Shown piece by piece: positions 44,550-56,114 of a DNA stretch of 64,000 nt (positions are counted from its first letter, which is position 1; each line of letters opens with the position of its first letter). This DNA is from Tenrec ecaudatus (Eukaryota > Chordata > Mammalia > Afrosoricida > Tenrecidae), in assembly GCF_050624435.1 (NCBI RefSeq), contig NC_134538.1, positions 121,679,937 to 121,743,936 of the forward strand, given 5' to 3'. Made by a program: the position numbers and the translations under genes. The notes under the pieces were generated by a model. That model was not told the origin of the DNA. It saw only the letters and a list, made by a program, of their open reading frames with translations, and searched no databases.

Positions 44550-44890
44550 TGCTTCTATACATTGGCACAGACTACTCCCCCTTTTTGGAATTGCTTTCCT
44601 CACTTCTTCATCTGGGAAGCTTCCTCAACCTTAAGAGCCAACCCCATTCCTTTATCCTCACTGCTCCCCCAGGTCACATCGCCCCAGTATGACCCAGAGT
44701 ACATTCCGATGCACACCTCTCTGCGTGCCAGGTTCCACTCAAAATCACCCTTCATCCTTGCCCTGTGGTGCCATTGTCTACCTCTAGCCTGAGGCCTACA
44801 AAAGAGCACACCCTGAGGCTTCTTCATCCCTTTGCCTCAGTGCAGAGTATAATGCCTGGCACATCATAGACATGTATGTATTTTAAATAA
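44550..44890 (+). mobile_element. L2 LINE, 3' part
   Basis: L2 landmarks: 'cctcacttcttcatctggga', 'cttcctcaaccttaagagcc' and 'gagtataatgcctggcacat' at the 3' end. Confidence 0.75.
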
Positions 44891-46496
44891 CATAAATAAT
44901 ATCAATGCATGTTTAAATAATTATAGCACATGTGCAGTCCAAGAAAGAAAATTTTACCATGGTACAGCTTAAAAGTAAGACTACTTATGGAAAACGTTGG
45001 GTCAAATGATTTTTAATGTCATCGAAGCTGCTATAGCTACAACTAAGTGGCCCATCATCGTTGTATCCAAAAGGAAAAAGAAAATCACCACCTGCATTAT
45101 TTTCTACTTGACCGGCCCTTATTAGAACAACAATAATCGCCTTTCTAATTCCCCTTTATTTTACCTGGAAATAGAAGAGAGACTTTTAAAATGAATAATT
45201 TTCTTTCTTTCAGCCTACAATTAATTGTCTTTGGTATCTTAAATCTCTGGAACTTCATCAGCCACGGTTGCCTTAGGGCCCTCGTGCTGCCATATAGAAA
45301 CACTCAAGTGAGTTTCTCTGAAGAACAGAAATTAAGGTCTGGAGGATCAGAATGCAGTTTAAGATTTTGTCCATGTGGATTCTTTCCTTGTGGGCAGCCC
45401 GGGTGTCCCTTCCTTCCATGGCATTCCTTTCTTTCCCAGGGCATCTGTCTTCCTGCTGTGGGTGCTCTAGTCTTTGTACAATTCAGAAGTGATCAAGCCT
45501 AGGATCTCGCCACACCTGTATGGACTCATTAACATAACAAAAGAAGACTATTTCCAAACCTGATCCTATTCACAGGTATGCAGTTTGGGATTAAAATTCA
45601 ATCCATAACACCATTCAAATACAAAGAAATAGCTACTCAATATCTCCATCTCTTAAACCATTTCTTCAAAAACATTTTAGAAATTTTACTTTTAGGTTCA
45701 GAATATAATTCAGCATGCAGGCCCCTTGGGAGGAGGAAAGAGGGAAGGGGAAGTAATTGGCTAGAGAGGTTGAGTTAACCTACTAGTGGCGGGAGGGTAA
45801 AAGTAAAGGCTGGGGCAGGGCAAGTCTTGGTAAGCTGTTTATGTTACTGAATTCAAGCTTGATGATCTGACATGCAACCCCCCATTTAATTCATAATAAA
45901 AAGTTAGAAAATACAAGGGCAGGCCCCTACGATTTTTATAGGGAAATAATGGGCTAGATATGGATAAATGAATTTTCAGGCATTCAGACATCTTAGAGAT
46001 GTTACCTTATTCCCCTATATGTCTGTCATATTTAAGAACTTCATTTCCACAAAAGCTTCACTAGGAAGGCTAGAATGAGAGGTGACAAAAACTTAACCTC
46101 CATCAATTTATAGTCTCCTTCTTGAAGTCTAAGCGTAGATGCCATCCCTGAGTGAGTGGAGGTGGAAGGAAGGGATATTTAGTCTTAGCTCTCATCATCA
46201 AACGAGCTATTGCTCCGGAGTATATTTGTAATACACCTGTAGGCAAATGACATGGGGCAGCCACAGGGTGCACCCAGTAGCAGTTATACGAAACGCTATC
46301 GTAGGCATCTGAGGTTCTGGAAACAGAAAAGTAGTAGCATCTTGCTGAGTGATCCCCTTTATGATCTCAGATCAAAAGCATTCATTATGGCCCCCGAAAG
46401 GCCCCAAACAATTTGAAATATGTTGGAATGCTACATGTAAAATCAATGCATGCAACAAGTTCCAAATGAACGTAAATGCTACTTAAGGCCCAATGT
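44891..46496. other. Unassigned intergenic DNA
   Basis: About 1.6 kb without gene or nameable repeat. An open frame of 103 codons at 45191-45502 is Phe/Leu-rich but has no family resemblance. Confidence 0.45.
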
Positions 46497-46790
46497 GGGA
46501 GCCCTGGTGGGGTCGTGGGTTATCTGCTGGGTTGCTAATCTTGAGATGAATAGTTCGAAACCACAACCCATTCCTGGTGGATGGTGGGGTGGGAATGAGG
46601 ATTTCTACTCCAGTAAAAAATTACCATCTCTAGGGCTCAAGTAGAAAGCAAATGTTATGAGAAAGAGGAGGGCAACAAATGTACAAATGTGCTTGACACA
46701 ATGGATGGATGTATGGATTGTGAAAAGAATTGTCTGAACCTCCCCATAATATGATTTTTTAAAAATTACCATCTCAAAATCCCTCTACTT
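46497..46790 (+). repeat. AfroSINE interrupted by an L1 tail
   Basis: Begins 'gggagccctggtggggtcgt', continues through 'atagttcgaaaccacaaccc' to 'tactccagtaaaaaattacc', and resumes after the L1 insert with 'aaaatccctctac'. The 3' end is replaced or diverged. Confidence 0.85.
46631..46760 (+). mobile_element. 130-bp 5'-truncated L1 with 15-bp target-site duplication
   Basis: Insert from 'tagggctcaagtagaaagca' to 'ccccataatatgatttttta' flanked by AAAAATTACCATCTC (46616-46630 and 46761-46775). The poly(A) signal is mutated (AATATG). Confidence 0.92.
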
Positions 46791-46792
46791 TT

Positions 46793-47240
46793 CCTCCACT
46801 GTGTCTCCAGTGTTGTCCCCTGCAGTGCTATGGTTTAGTGAGGGACGTATGTCTTGTGGTGAGGCCGGCCCTATGGCACTCTGTGCACTGTCTGCTCTCA
46901 GCAGGACCATTGTCCTCAGGGATTGGTGGCCAGGATGTCCTCTCCTCCCTCTCCATCCCTTTGTGTTTCTCCGTGTGCTCCAATCCGACTCACCCATCTC
47001 CCCAAGCTGTACCCCCAGTGCTGTCCTCTGAAGAGCATCCTTCTGAGGGGGGTGTCCGCATAATTGGGGTTGGGGCCGCCCTGCAGACCTCTCCATTGTT
47101 TCCCTGGTACACAAGGCACTGACCCACCCAAGGGGAGGGTATTGTTTATATCTCCACAGAGAGGGAGAGGGAAACCACCCTTCAACCCGATGCACCAAGA
47201 CATGAATACTGTCAACTTTTATCCACATCACAATAAAAAG
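46793..47240 (-). mobile_element. L1 3' UTR, upstream segment, minus
   Basis: Antisense counterpart of 12620-13140: 'cagtgttgtcccctgcagtg' and 'aggaccattgtcctcaggga' pair with 'aggggacaacactggagaca' and the 'cgaggatgacagtcc' block there. Open frames on both strands (up to 148 codons) are not conserved between the two copies. Confidence 0.6.
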
Positions 47241-47334
47241 TTAAAATAAAGCGGCACCAGTCACCCCTTTGTAGTTTTTGTCTGTGCTATGCTTTTTACC
47301 TCAGAGGACCGTGCTCTCGTTCTTCATAAGGCAA

Positions 47335-47760
47335 CTTCTTTCTTCAGGTTTCTTATCCTTAAAAGCCACATTCTCAGAGATGATCGCTCAGATCTAAAGT
47401 ATCTTCCCTTTCTTCGGACATTATTTTCTTTAATTGGCCACTTCCTTCATCAGCTGTCATCACGTTTCTGTCATACGCCCTCAAGTCAACTCTGACTCAC
47501 AGTGACTTTGTAGCACACAGTGTAACTGCCCACGGGTTTCCAGCACCGAAATCCTATGGGCGCACATCATCCAGTCTTTTCCTCTGTGGAGCTGCTGGTG
47601 CGTTTGAACTGCCAACCTTTCCGAGCAGTCAAGTCTTTAACCATCGCCTCAGGAGGATCCCTTTATAGATTTCATCATAATTTATTTTACTCACATGCTT
47701 TCTTGCTGCTGTTTGTCTTCTCTTCTCCTTCATGAGGTTGCCAGGAATAAAGGTCTGGGA
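47335..47760 (+). mobile_element. L2 LINE remnant interrupted by AfroSINE
   Basis: Left part 'agagatgatcgctcagatct...aagtatcttccctttc' and right part 'tcataatttattttactcac...tccttcatgaggttgccagg' fit successive segments of the L2 3' end, separated by the 47470-47662 AfroSINE. Confidence 0.55.
47470..47662 (-). repeat. AfroSINE, minus, nested in L2
   Basis: Antisense: 'cctcaagtcaactctgactc', 'cacgggtttccagcaccgaa', 'gtgcgtttgaactgccaacc' and 'accatcgcctcaggaggatc'. Confidence 0.88.
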
Positions 47761-48359
47761 TTGCCGGTCACTATTTCAGCCAAAGACAGAGCTATTTTGA
47801 TGCAAAAAGCTTAAGTTCACTCCGCAAGTATGAGACAGAAGGAACAAGGATTTCTTTTTACCTTCAAACTGCTTCCAAAACCCAGTTAAAACCAAGCAAG
47901 TTAGATACCGCAAGCTACGTGACAAAAGACAGGTTTGCAATGACCACAAAACTCGAAGCTATGTGACCCAAAGAAGGAGGAATCTCCAGGGGTTATTAGC
48001 TCATCAGGCCCTGAAGCACCGTACTATATTGCTAATCTAAATGGGAGATGCTGCTGCCTGGCTACCTATTTTAAAGACTTTGGTCACCACTTGCCTGAGT
48101 TAGTAGACTGTCCCTACTCATTAAGCGTAAAAGGAATTTTTATGGCAAGCGACGGGGATGCTACATTTTGGCTTTCCAACTAACTATCCCTTAAATTACA
48201 TTATATTTCTAGTATTTTTATTAACAGCAGTTTCTTTCAATCCCTTAATGAACGAGACAATGCATGTTAAATTATTATGGTTTGAGGAGTAGGTCTATAT
48301 CACCTAATTTTTCGTGTTTAAGTGAAAAAAGTTATTTATAGCACCCTTATTTCACTTTT
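47761..48359. other. Unassigned AT-rich DNA
   Basis: No gene or nameable repeat. Its right edge is the target duplication of the next L1. Confidence 0.45.
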
Positions 48360-48376
48360 AATGGCTACACATTCTT

Positions 48377-49337
48377 TTTTTTTTTTTAGTTCTGAGGCCC
48401 CAACATTACATTTATAAATTCATTTTCCAGTATTTTAACATAAAGTTAACAGCACGAGGCTGTGAAAATACCCTCTAAAACATCCAAACACAATAAATAC
48501 AGTACATTAAATATAAAACACAATATACTAAATAAAATTAACTTATTTTTCATTGTTTTCTGTTGTTTAAAAGCCCATGGGGTTTTTTTTGTTTTTTTTT
48601 ATAGTTTGTATCATTTTTTTTTATTTTAACAATTTATTGGGGCTCATACAATTCTTTTCACAGTTCATACATATACATACATCAATTGTATAAAGCACAT
48701 CTGTACAGTCTTTGCCCTAATCATTTTTTTCTCTTTTCTTCTTTTACATTTTATTAGGGACTCATACAACTCTTACCACAATCCATACATACACATACAT
48801 CAATTGTATAAAGCACATCCATACATTCCCTGCCCCAATCATTCTCAAAGCATTTGCTCTCCACTTAAGCCCCTTGCATCAGGTCCTCTTTTTTTTTTCC
48901 CCCTCCCTCCCCATTCCCCCCTCCCTCATATGCCCTTGGTAATTTATACATCGTTATTTTGTCATATCTTGCCCTATCCGGAGTCTCCCTTCCCCCCTTC
49001 TCTGCTGTCCCTCTCCCAGGGAAGAGGTCACATGTGGATCCTTGTAATCAGTTCCCCCTTTCCAACCCACTCACCCTCCACTCTCCCAGCATCGTCCCTC
49101 ACACCCTTGGTCCTGAAGGTATCATCCACCCTGGATTCCCTGTACCTCCAGCCCTCAAATGTACCAGTGTACAGCCTCTGTCCTATCCAGCCCTGCAAGG
49201 TAGAATTCGGATCATGGTAGTTGGGGGGAGGAAGCATCCAGGATCTGGGGGAAAGCTGTGTTCTTCATCGATACTACCTCACACCCTAATTAACCCATCT
49301 CCTCTCCTAAACCCCTCTATGAGGGGATCTCCATTGG
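48377..49337 (-). mobile_element. L1 insertion with dimeric tail and about 200-bp 3' extension (candidate 3' transduction)
   Basis: The whole segment is flanked by a perfect 17-bp duplication AATGGCTACACATTCTT (48360-48376 and 49338-49354). Read on the minus strand it contains a 5'-truncated L1 3' UTR (49337 to about 48850), tail 1, an A-rich linker, tail 2 (to about 48640), a second A-rich linker, about 200 bp of non-L1 sequence (about 48600-48390) and a terminal poly(A) (poly-T at 48375-48388 on the plus strand). One target duplication enclosing everything shows that all parts arrived in a single retrotransposition. The long antisense open frames here match those antisense to the 15.7-kb copy and are compositional. 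Confidence 0.88.
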
Positions 49338-49354
49338 AATGGCTACACATTCTT

Positions 49355-50844
49355 GAGGGATGGACGGCTCTTCTTGACTTCCAGATGGTGACCCAAACTG
49401 AGCCTTCTGGCTTCTTTTCTTAAATGATCCTGTTAGAAAATCAACAATATTACTGGTCTTCCTGAGAAATATTTTATAACTTTCCTATGTCAGTGATTTC
49501 TGCTCATATCTTTCTTAATTCTTCTTACTGCTTCAAATCTCACTGCCATTGAGTTTATTGCAACTCATAGAGACACTGTATTGACTTTGTCTTTATTTTT
49601 CTCTTTTTCTAATTTCTTAACATGGAAACTACTTAGATTATCGATCTGCTACTTCTTCTTTTCCATTATAAACACTTAGTACTATAAATTTCCCATTAAC
49701 ATCACCTGGATATTGGCATCAGTTGGTTATTTTTACCACTCTAGTTGAGATTTTATTGCGTCTGCTTGACATTTTGTATATTATGCTATGACATTCTTGT
49801 CTTGTCTAAATCCTATGGATATGTGGATATTTTAAATTTAACAGAAAACAATCCCTGTTTGGGTTCAGGCCACAAATTCCGACCAACCTTTTGCAAATTG
49901 TGTCTTCAAAGGCAGTTCCATTTTCAAAGCCTGTGCAGTTCCATTCACATTTACTCTGCATGGTGGCCCTCTGGGACCAGGCAGTGGTCAAGCCACTCTG
50001 TTCCCTTCTCAAAATCTATAATGTGCTGCTTAGGGTCAACCTACGCATGTGTAGCTTGAGGGTGAGCCTAGGAGTTCGTATACAGCTTTGTGGAAACGTT
50101 TATTCCCCTTCAGCTTCTGCCTTCTTTGAAATCTCCCCAGAGCTTTCTTGTACTCTGAGCCTTCTTGTCCAGTTCTCTAGCCAGAAACCTTACTCAAGAA
50201 CTTTGGGTGATGACCCACTTCTGAGAGAGAGAATGGGGGCAGGGGGCGGGCTTGTCCCACTCTATTGGGACCACGGCTCCTTCACACAGAGAAGGTTCCT
50301 CTCCCTCAGTTGCGGCACCTGTGATCACCACCACCATTGCAGTTGCCACTACTGCCCTGCCTGCAATGCCTTGGCTCAGGAGCATTACGGACTGGAAAAC
50401 CGAAAAGGAAAAAGGCTGCTCTGAGCATTAGACCCAAGGCATTGAAGAGATCCCAAGTCACAGTGCCCTGCAGGATGGAGTAGAACTCCCACACAGTGTT
50501 TGTTTTGTTGTTCCCTCACAGTGTCCTCAAGGCTATGAATATTTGTGGAAGCAGATTGTCATGCATTTTTCCTTTGGAGCAATTCTGGGCATTCAATGGC
50601 TGACCTGTGGTCAGCTGCCAAGTGCTTCAACCTGGCACCAGGCAACTCCTTTGCATTTTGGAAGTCCCTTTTCTTGTTCCTTGTCCATGTCCTGTTTCGA
50701 CATCCACGTTTGGGGTTGTCTTGAGTCCAGGTCAGGGAATATTGAGAGGACAATAAAATGGGAAACTCCACTTAAAAAATGCTTCTAGTCTCTCTCCAAT
50801 GAGAATAATGTGGGCTGTTTTTTATTTTGTTTTTTTTTTTTTTA
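49355..50844. other. Mostly unassigned, with L1 and AfroSINE scraps
   Basis: About 49525-49580 contains the antisense AfroSINE 3' end ('actgccattgagtttattgc'), and 49600-49740 has T-rich antisense L1 ORF2-like sequence. The remainder (49741-50844) includes a 177-codon open frame at 49891-50424 that has no recognisable domain. Confidence 0.4.
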
Positions 50845-51238
50845 AATAAAGGCCTTTGATTATGGTGAAGAAATTCCTTCTAGTCCTGTTTTTGCTAAAA
50901 GTTTTTATCAGAATGGGTGTTATATTATCAAATTCCCTTTCTGGGTCAATTGAGATTATCATGTAATTCATTTATTTATGTAGTGCATTACATTTATAAA
51001 TTCTCTAATGTTGAATCATCCTTGCATGCCTGGTATGATGTCTACTTGGTCATGATGTAGTGTTTTATTTTATAATTTAATTTTAAATCATTTTCATTTA
51101 GAAACAGAAAGCATCTTGGAAGGAAAAGAAAATGAAATAAACACAAAACACATAGGACACTTTTAGGGCATGGGCCACTCAAACCCTCATTTGTTCACCA
51201 ACCCTCAAGATGACAAGCAGACTGTTCCAAAAAACTAC

Positions 51239-51445
51239 TCAGCCACCAACAATGATGTGGTTAATAGGGATATGGATCAATTTCATAAAGAAGCCAATGA
51301 ATCCAATTATAGCAAATCCAATTGGTGTTGCCATGCCAATTTTCAAAAATTCTTTTCTATCAGGTTTGGTGCCTTTTTTAGCTAGTCAAATTGAGTCCTT
51401 CACAAATGGCCGACTGGGTTCAACAAACTGCATTAGCTGATCCAT
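51239..51445 (-). pseudogene. SEC61G: SEC61G (Sec61 translocon gamma subunit) processed pseudogene
   Basis: The parental gene encodes the 68-residue tail-anchored gamma subunit of the Sec61 protein-conducting channel in the ER membrane. The minus strand from 51445 to 51239 is collinear over all 68 codons plus the TGA stop with no intron. Recognisable parts are MDQLMQFVEPSR at the start, KPDRKEF in the cytosolic helix and the membrane segment [11 protein letters not shown], ending in IIVGG. Codon 20 is TGA (51386-51388) where the parent has arginine, compatible with CGA to TGA at a CpG. Other missense changes are present. 3' UTR-like sequence extends to about 51080. It is nested in an L1; it is a dead retrocopy. 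Confidence 0.95.
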
Positions 51446-51545
51446 GATTGGTTCTGTGTAACCGATGCTTAAGTTGTACTCTTTTTTTTATATGCTGTTG
51501 AATTCTGTTGGCTTGAATTTTTGTGCCTATATTCATGAAAAATGT

Positions 51546-53814
51546 TGTTGTCCACATTGGTTCTGACTCATAGTGACTCTTTGTATAACAGAATGAAACA
51601 CTGCCATCCTCTCAGTTGTTCTTGTACTTGACGTCATTGTTGCAGCCACTGCATCAATCCATCTTGTGGGGACTTCCTCTGTTTTTACTGCCCCTCTACT
51701 GTACTAAGCCTGGTGTTCTTCTTCAGGGACTGGTCTCTCCTGACAAGATGTTCAAAGTATGTGAGAGTAAGTTTTGCAATTGCCATTTCTGAAGAGCATT
51801 CTGGCTGTACTTCTTCCAACACGCATTTGTTTGTTCTTTTGGCAGTCCATGGTACTTTCAATATTTTTCTCCAGAACCATAATTCAAATGCATCAATTCT
51901 TTGTTGTCCCTTGTAATTCAATGTTCAACTTGTACGTGCATTTGAAGCAATTGAAAAAAGCATGGTTTGGGTTAGGAAGACCTTAGTCCTCACAGCCACC
52001 TACCAGCTTTTTAACATTTTAAAGAGGTCTTGTGCAGCAGATTTACCCAGTGCATCATTTGATCTCTTGATTAGTGATTCCATGAGTATTGATTGTGTAT
52101 CCAAGCACGATGAAATCCTTGACAACTTCCATTTTTCCTCCCTTGGCATGAGGTTACCTATTGGTCCAGTTGTGAAGATTTGGTTCTTCTTTACACTGTG
52201 TTGTAATCCACACTGAAGTCTACAATCCTTGAGCTTCATCGGCAAATGTTTCAAGTCCTCTTCACTTCCAGTAAGGAAGGTTGTGTCTTTTACATATTGT
52301 AGCTTGGTAAGAAGCCTTCCTCCAAACCTAATCCTGCAATCATATAATCTAGCTTCTCTAGTGATTTGCTTCACATAAAGATTGGAGAAGTCTGGTAAGA
52401 AGATACAACCTTGACACACACCTTTCCTTATTTTAAACCATGCAATACTCCCTTGTTCTGGTCATACAATTGCCTCTGATCCAATTACAGGTTCTGAATG
52501 AGCCCAATGAAGTGTCCTGTAATTCCTATTCTTTTCAAACCTTGTTCCATGGTTTATTATGGTCCACATAGTCGAATGACTTCCTGTAGCCAATAAAACA
52601 CAAGTAAATCTCTTTCTGGTATTCTCTGCTCTCAGCCAAGATCCATCTGACATCAGTAATGGTAGTCCTTGTTCCACATCTTCTCAATCTAGATGGAACC
52701 TCTGGAAGCTCCCTGTCTATGTACTGCTTCAACTGTTGTTGGATAATCTTCAGCAAACACTTATTTGATATTATTCTATAATGTGAACATTCTTCTGGGT
52801 CACCTTTCTTTGGAATGGCTAGAAATACGGATCTCTTCCAGTCACTGGACTAACTTAGCTATCGTCCAAATTTTTTAGCACAGAAGTGTGAATGCTTCCA
52901 GCCCTTCATCAGCATGTGGAAACAGGTCATTTGGTGGTCCATCAATTCCTGGAGCCTTGTTTTGGCTAATGCTTCAGTGCAGCTTGAACTTCTTCTTTCG
53001 GTGCCATTGGTCTTTGCTTATATGCTACCTCTTGAAATGGTGACATGTCAACTACTTCTCTTGGTACAGTGAGTCTGCATTCATTCCATCTTTTGCTGCT
53101 TCCTGCATCATTCAATATTTTGTCTATAGAATCTTTCCATATTGCAACTCAAGGCTTGAATATTTTCTTGAATTCTTTTAGATCAAGATAATTCTGAATG
53201 TGCTTTTCCTTTTTGGTTTTTTAATTCTAGGTCCTTGCACATGTCGTATAATGTTTAATTTTGTCTTTTTGAACTGCCCTTGACATTTTCTCTTCAGCTC
53301 TTTGACTTCATCATTTCTTCCATTCGCCTTAGCTTCTCTGTGATTAAGAGCAAGGCTTGATCTGCAAAAGTCCCCAATAAAATGATCTTTAAAAAAAAAA
53401 GAGCCAGTCTTAGAGCCTCTTCTGACATCCACTTTGACCTTTTCTTTCTTGCATGTCTTTTTAATGACCTTTGGCTTTCTTCATGAATGATGTTCTTGAT
53501 TTCCGCTCAAAGTCCATCAGGTCTTCTGCCATCAGTGTTGAAAGTGTCAAATCTGTCTGGAGATGATCTTGACATTCAGGCGAGACATACTCAGAGTCAT
53601 ATTTTGGTTCTCATGGACTACTTTTAATTTTCTTCAGCTTCAACCTGAACTTACGTACGTGCCATTGGTGGCCTGTTCCACAGTCTGCCACTGGCCTGTT
53701 TTAGCTGCTGCTCTGGAGCTTCTCCATCGTCTCTTCCCACAGATGCAGTCAATTTTATTTCTGTGCACAAGTGTATATAGTTTCAAAATCCATGAGTATA
53801 ATTGCTATTTGTGT
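51546..53814 (-). mobile_element. RTE/BovB-type LINE, minus, nested in L1
   Basis: The most complete RTE copy. On the minus strand: a linker region near 53290-53540, an RT N-terminal part at 52535-52756 and the palm region at 52260-52420. Where Tyr-Ala-Asp-Asp is expected (about 52290) the reading is Tyr-Val-Lys-Asp, so the catalytic site is lost. The C-terminal 'RIDAFELWFWRKILKVPW' block (51685-51921) is a hallmark of BovB-type proteins. The 3' end lies at 51546 ('aatgttgttgtccacattgg' in antisense). L1 sequence resumes on both sides. Confidence 0.88.
53356..53400 (+). mobile_element. Very short (about 45 bp) L1 tail insertion inside RTE
   Basis: 'tccccaataaaatgatcttt' plus A10, i.e. only the L1 poly(A) signal and tail. 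It interrupts the RTE homology. Flanks share AAGAGC (53346-53351 and 53399-53404, then diverging), compatible with a short or eroded duplication. Confidence 0.7.
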
Positions 53815-54552
53815 CATTGGAAAAAGGCATTTGGTATGAGTTTCTCTCTGAATGTTTGGTGAAATTCCCCATTTAAACTATCCAGATGAGAGCCTTTTGT
53901 TGTTGTTATTTTATTTATCTATTAAGGGTTTTTTTGCTTAATGATATCTTCAATTTTTTCCTTTAGTTATAAATCTGTTCAGGTTTCCTACCTCCATTTG
54001 TGTTAGTTAAGGTGGATATTGTGTTTGTATAAATGTTTCCATTTCTTACAGGTTTTCAATTTTGTTGGAGTATAGTTTTTCATAATATTCTGTTATGATA
54101 CGTTTTGTTTCAGATGGTTGTGTCATAATGCCACCCCTTTTATTTACTTATGGGTTATTTGCTTCTTGTCTTGAGTTTCTTTTATAAATGTAACCAAAAG
54201 TATTTTATTAATTTTATTTTATTTATCCTTTCAAAGTTCCAACTTGGATTATGTTTGTTCCATTTTCTTCATGTCTTTATTGTTTCCTTTCTTCTGGTGA
54301 TCATGGCCTCCTTTTGTTGTTGCTGTTTGGTTTATTTGAGTTGTAGAGTTGATTTCAAATTTCAATCCTTTTTTCTTTTTATTGTTTTGTTTTTTGTGCT
54401 TATTGCTATAAACTGACCTCTAAGCACTGCTTTGACTGTGCCATAAGATTTTGGTATGCTGTTTTTCATTTTATTTGATTCTAGGAATTTAAAAAAATAC
54501 CCACTTTGGTTTCTTCTTTTACCTAGTGGTTTGTAAGAAAATTGTAATTCAG

Positions 54553-55006
54553 GGGGAACTGATTACAAGGATCCACATGTGACCTCTTCCCTGGGAGAGG
54601 GACAGCAGAGAAGGGGGGGGGGAGACTCCGGATAGGGCAAGATATGACAAAATAACGATGTATAAATTACCAAGGGCACATGAGGGAGAGGGGAGAGGGG
54701 AGGGAGGGGAAAAAAAAGAGGACCTGATGCAAAGGACTTAAGTGGAGAGCAAATGCTTTGAGAATGATTGGAGCAGGGAATGTATGGATGTGCTTTATAC
54801 AATTGATGTATGTATATGTATGGATGGTGATAAGAGTTCTATGAGTCCCTAATAAAATGTAAAAAAGAAAAGAGGAGAAAAAAATGATTAGGGAAAAGAA
54901 TGTACAGATGTGCTTTATACAATTGATGTATGTATATGTATGGACTGTGATAAGAGTTGTATGAGCCCCTAATAAATTGTTTAAAAAAAAATGCCAAGAA
55001 ACAAAA
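54553..55006 (+). mobile_element. L1 3' UTR insertion with dimeric tail, nested in L1
   Basis: Flanked by an 18-bp perfect duplication AAGAAAATTGTAATTCAG (54535-54552 and 55007-55024). It begins 'ggggaactgattacaaggat' and ends in the two tandem L1 tails (54750-54860 and 54885-54990) separated by an A/G-rich linker ('gtaaaaaagaaaagaggaga'), as in the 15.7-kb and 48.6-kb copies. Confidence 0.93.
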
Positions 55007-56114
55007 AAGAAAATTGTAATTCAGTTTTTCACTTATTTGATTCCACTTCCTCTTGCTCTTCCTGTTATTGAATTCTACTCTTACAGCATTGTGATCAGAG
55101 AACATGCTTTATATTATTTCAATGTTTTCAATTTGGCTCACTTTGTGGCCTACCTATGATTTATTCTGGAATTATTCTGATACCTGCTTTGAAGAATAAT
55201 GTATATTTTGCTGCTGCTGAATGGAGTGCTCTGTACATGCCTATGAGGTCAAGCGGGTTGATTGTGCTGTTTAGACCGTTTGAATCTTGAATGAGTTTCT
55301 TGTTGTTCATCAAAAAATGGTGTTTGGTGTCCTCCTTCTATGATATAATTAGCCATGTCTCTTTCAACGCTCTTATGGTTTGTTTCATGTGTTTTGGAAA
55401 CCTGAAATTGGGTGCATATATATGTATCATGTTGTACTCTCATGGTGGGTTGATCTTTTAATTTTTATATAATAATGAACGTCCTTCCTTTTTATGGTAG
55501 ATTTCATATTAAAGCTTATTTTATCCAATGTTAATATTGCTACTTGTGTTCATTCTTTCGCTTATAGTTTTGTTGATATGCATCACCCCCCACCCCCGAA
55601 ATGTTGTCATTTTCTTTAACCTTCGTGTCTAAAGTAAAACTCTTGTAGCCACTATATTGAAGGGCTGTGTTTTTGAAGCCATTGTTCCACGCCCTGTCTT
55701 TTTACTGGTGCATGTAAGCCCGTTAGTGTGCTTGTTGCTAGGTACGAGTTTGCTGCTGTCATTTTGTTATGCTTTTCTTTGAGATGCTGATGATTCATTT
55801 GTCCTGTTTAATTTTCTGTGCTGAGTTTTTGCATGTGTATTTTCTTTCATTGTTGTCAATCAACGGTTGTGTTTACTGTGTCCCAGATAATTCTTAGGCT
55901 TTCTTTTTCTTATTATCCTGAAGTTGGTATCAAGGGATTTATTCTCTATTTCATTGATCCTGTCTTCCATTGATTCAATTCTGCTCTTGTGTCCTTTTAT
56001 AGCATTGTCTATATAAGAAATTTTAGTCCTAGTTTTTTGGATTTCTTGTTGCTGTCTTTGTATGGTTTTTAATTTTTTATTTATTTGGTGATTTTGTTCT
56101 TCTTTTCTTTCTTT

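Noticed and set aside
46785-47231. 148-codon open frame considered as a gene
   Set aside because: The homologous DNA at 12620-13140 does not keep the frame, and the segment belongs to an L1 3' UTR.
48959-49423. 154-codon open frame (and the 138-codon one at 48804-49220; similar 156-codon frame at 15610-16080)
   Set aside because: They recur because they are antisense to copies of the same pyrimidine-rich L1 3' UTR. Stops and frames differ between copies and there is no domain.
49891-50424. 177-codon open frame with His/Cys-rich C-terminal part
   Set aside because: The Cys/His cluster (near 50310-50370) does not follow zinc-finger spacing, the frame crosses L1-like neighbourhood DNA, and an overlapping frame is open on the other strand.
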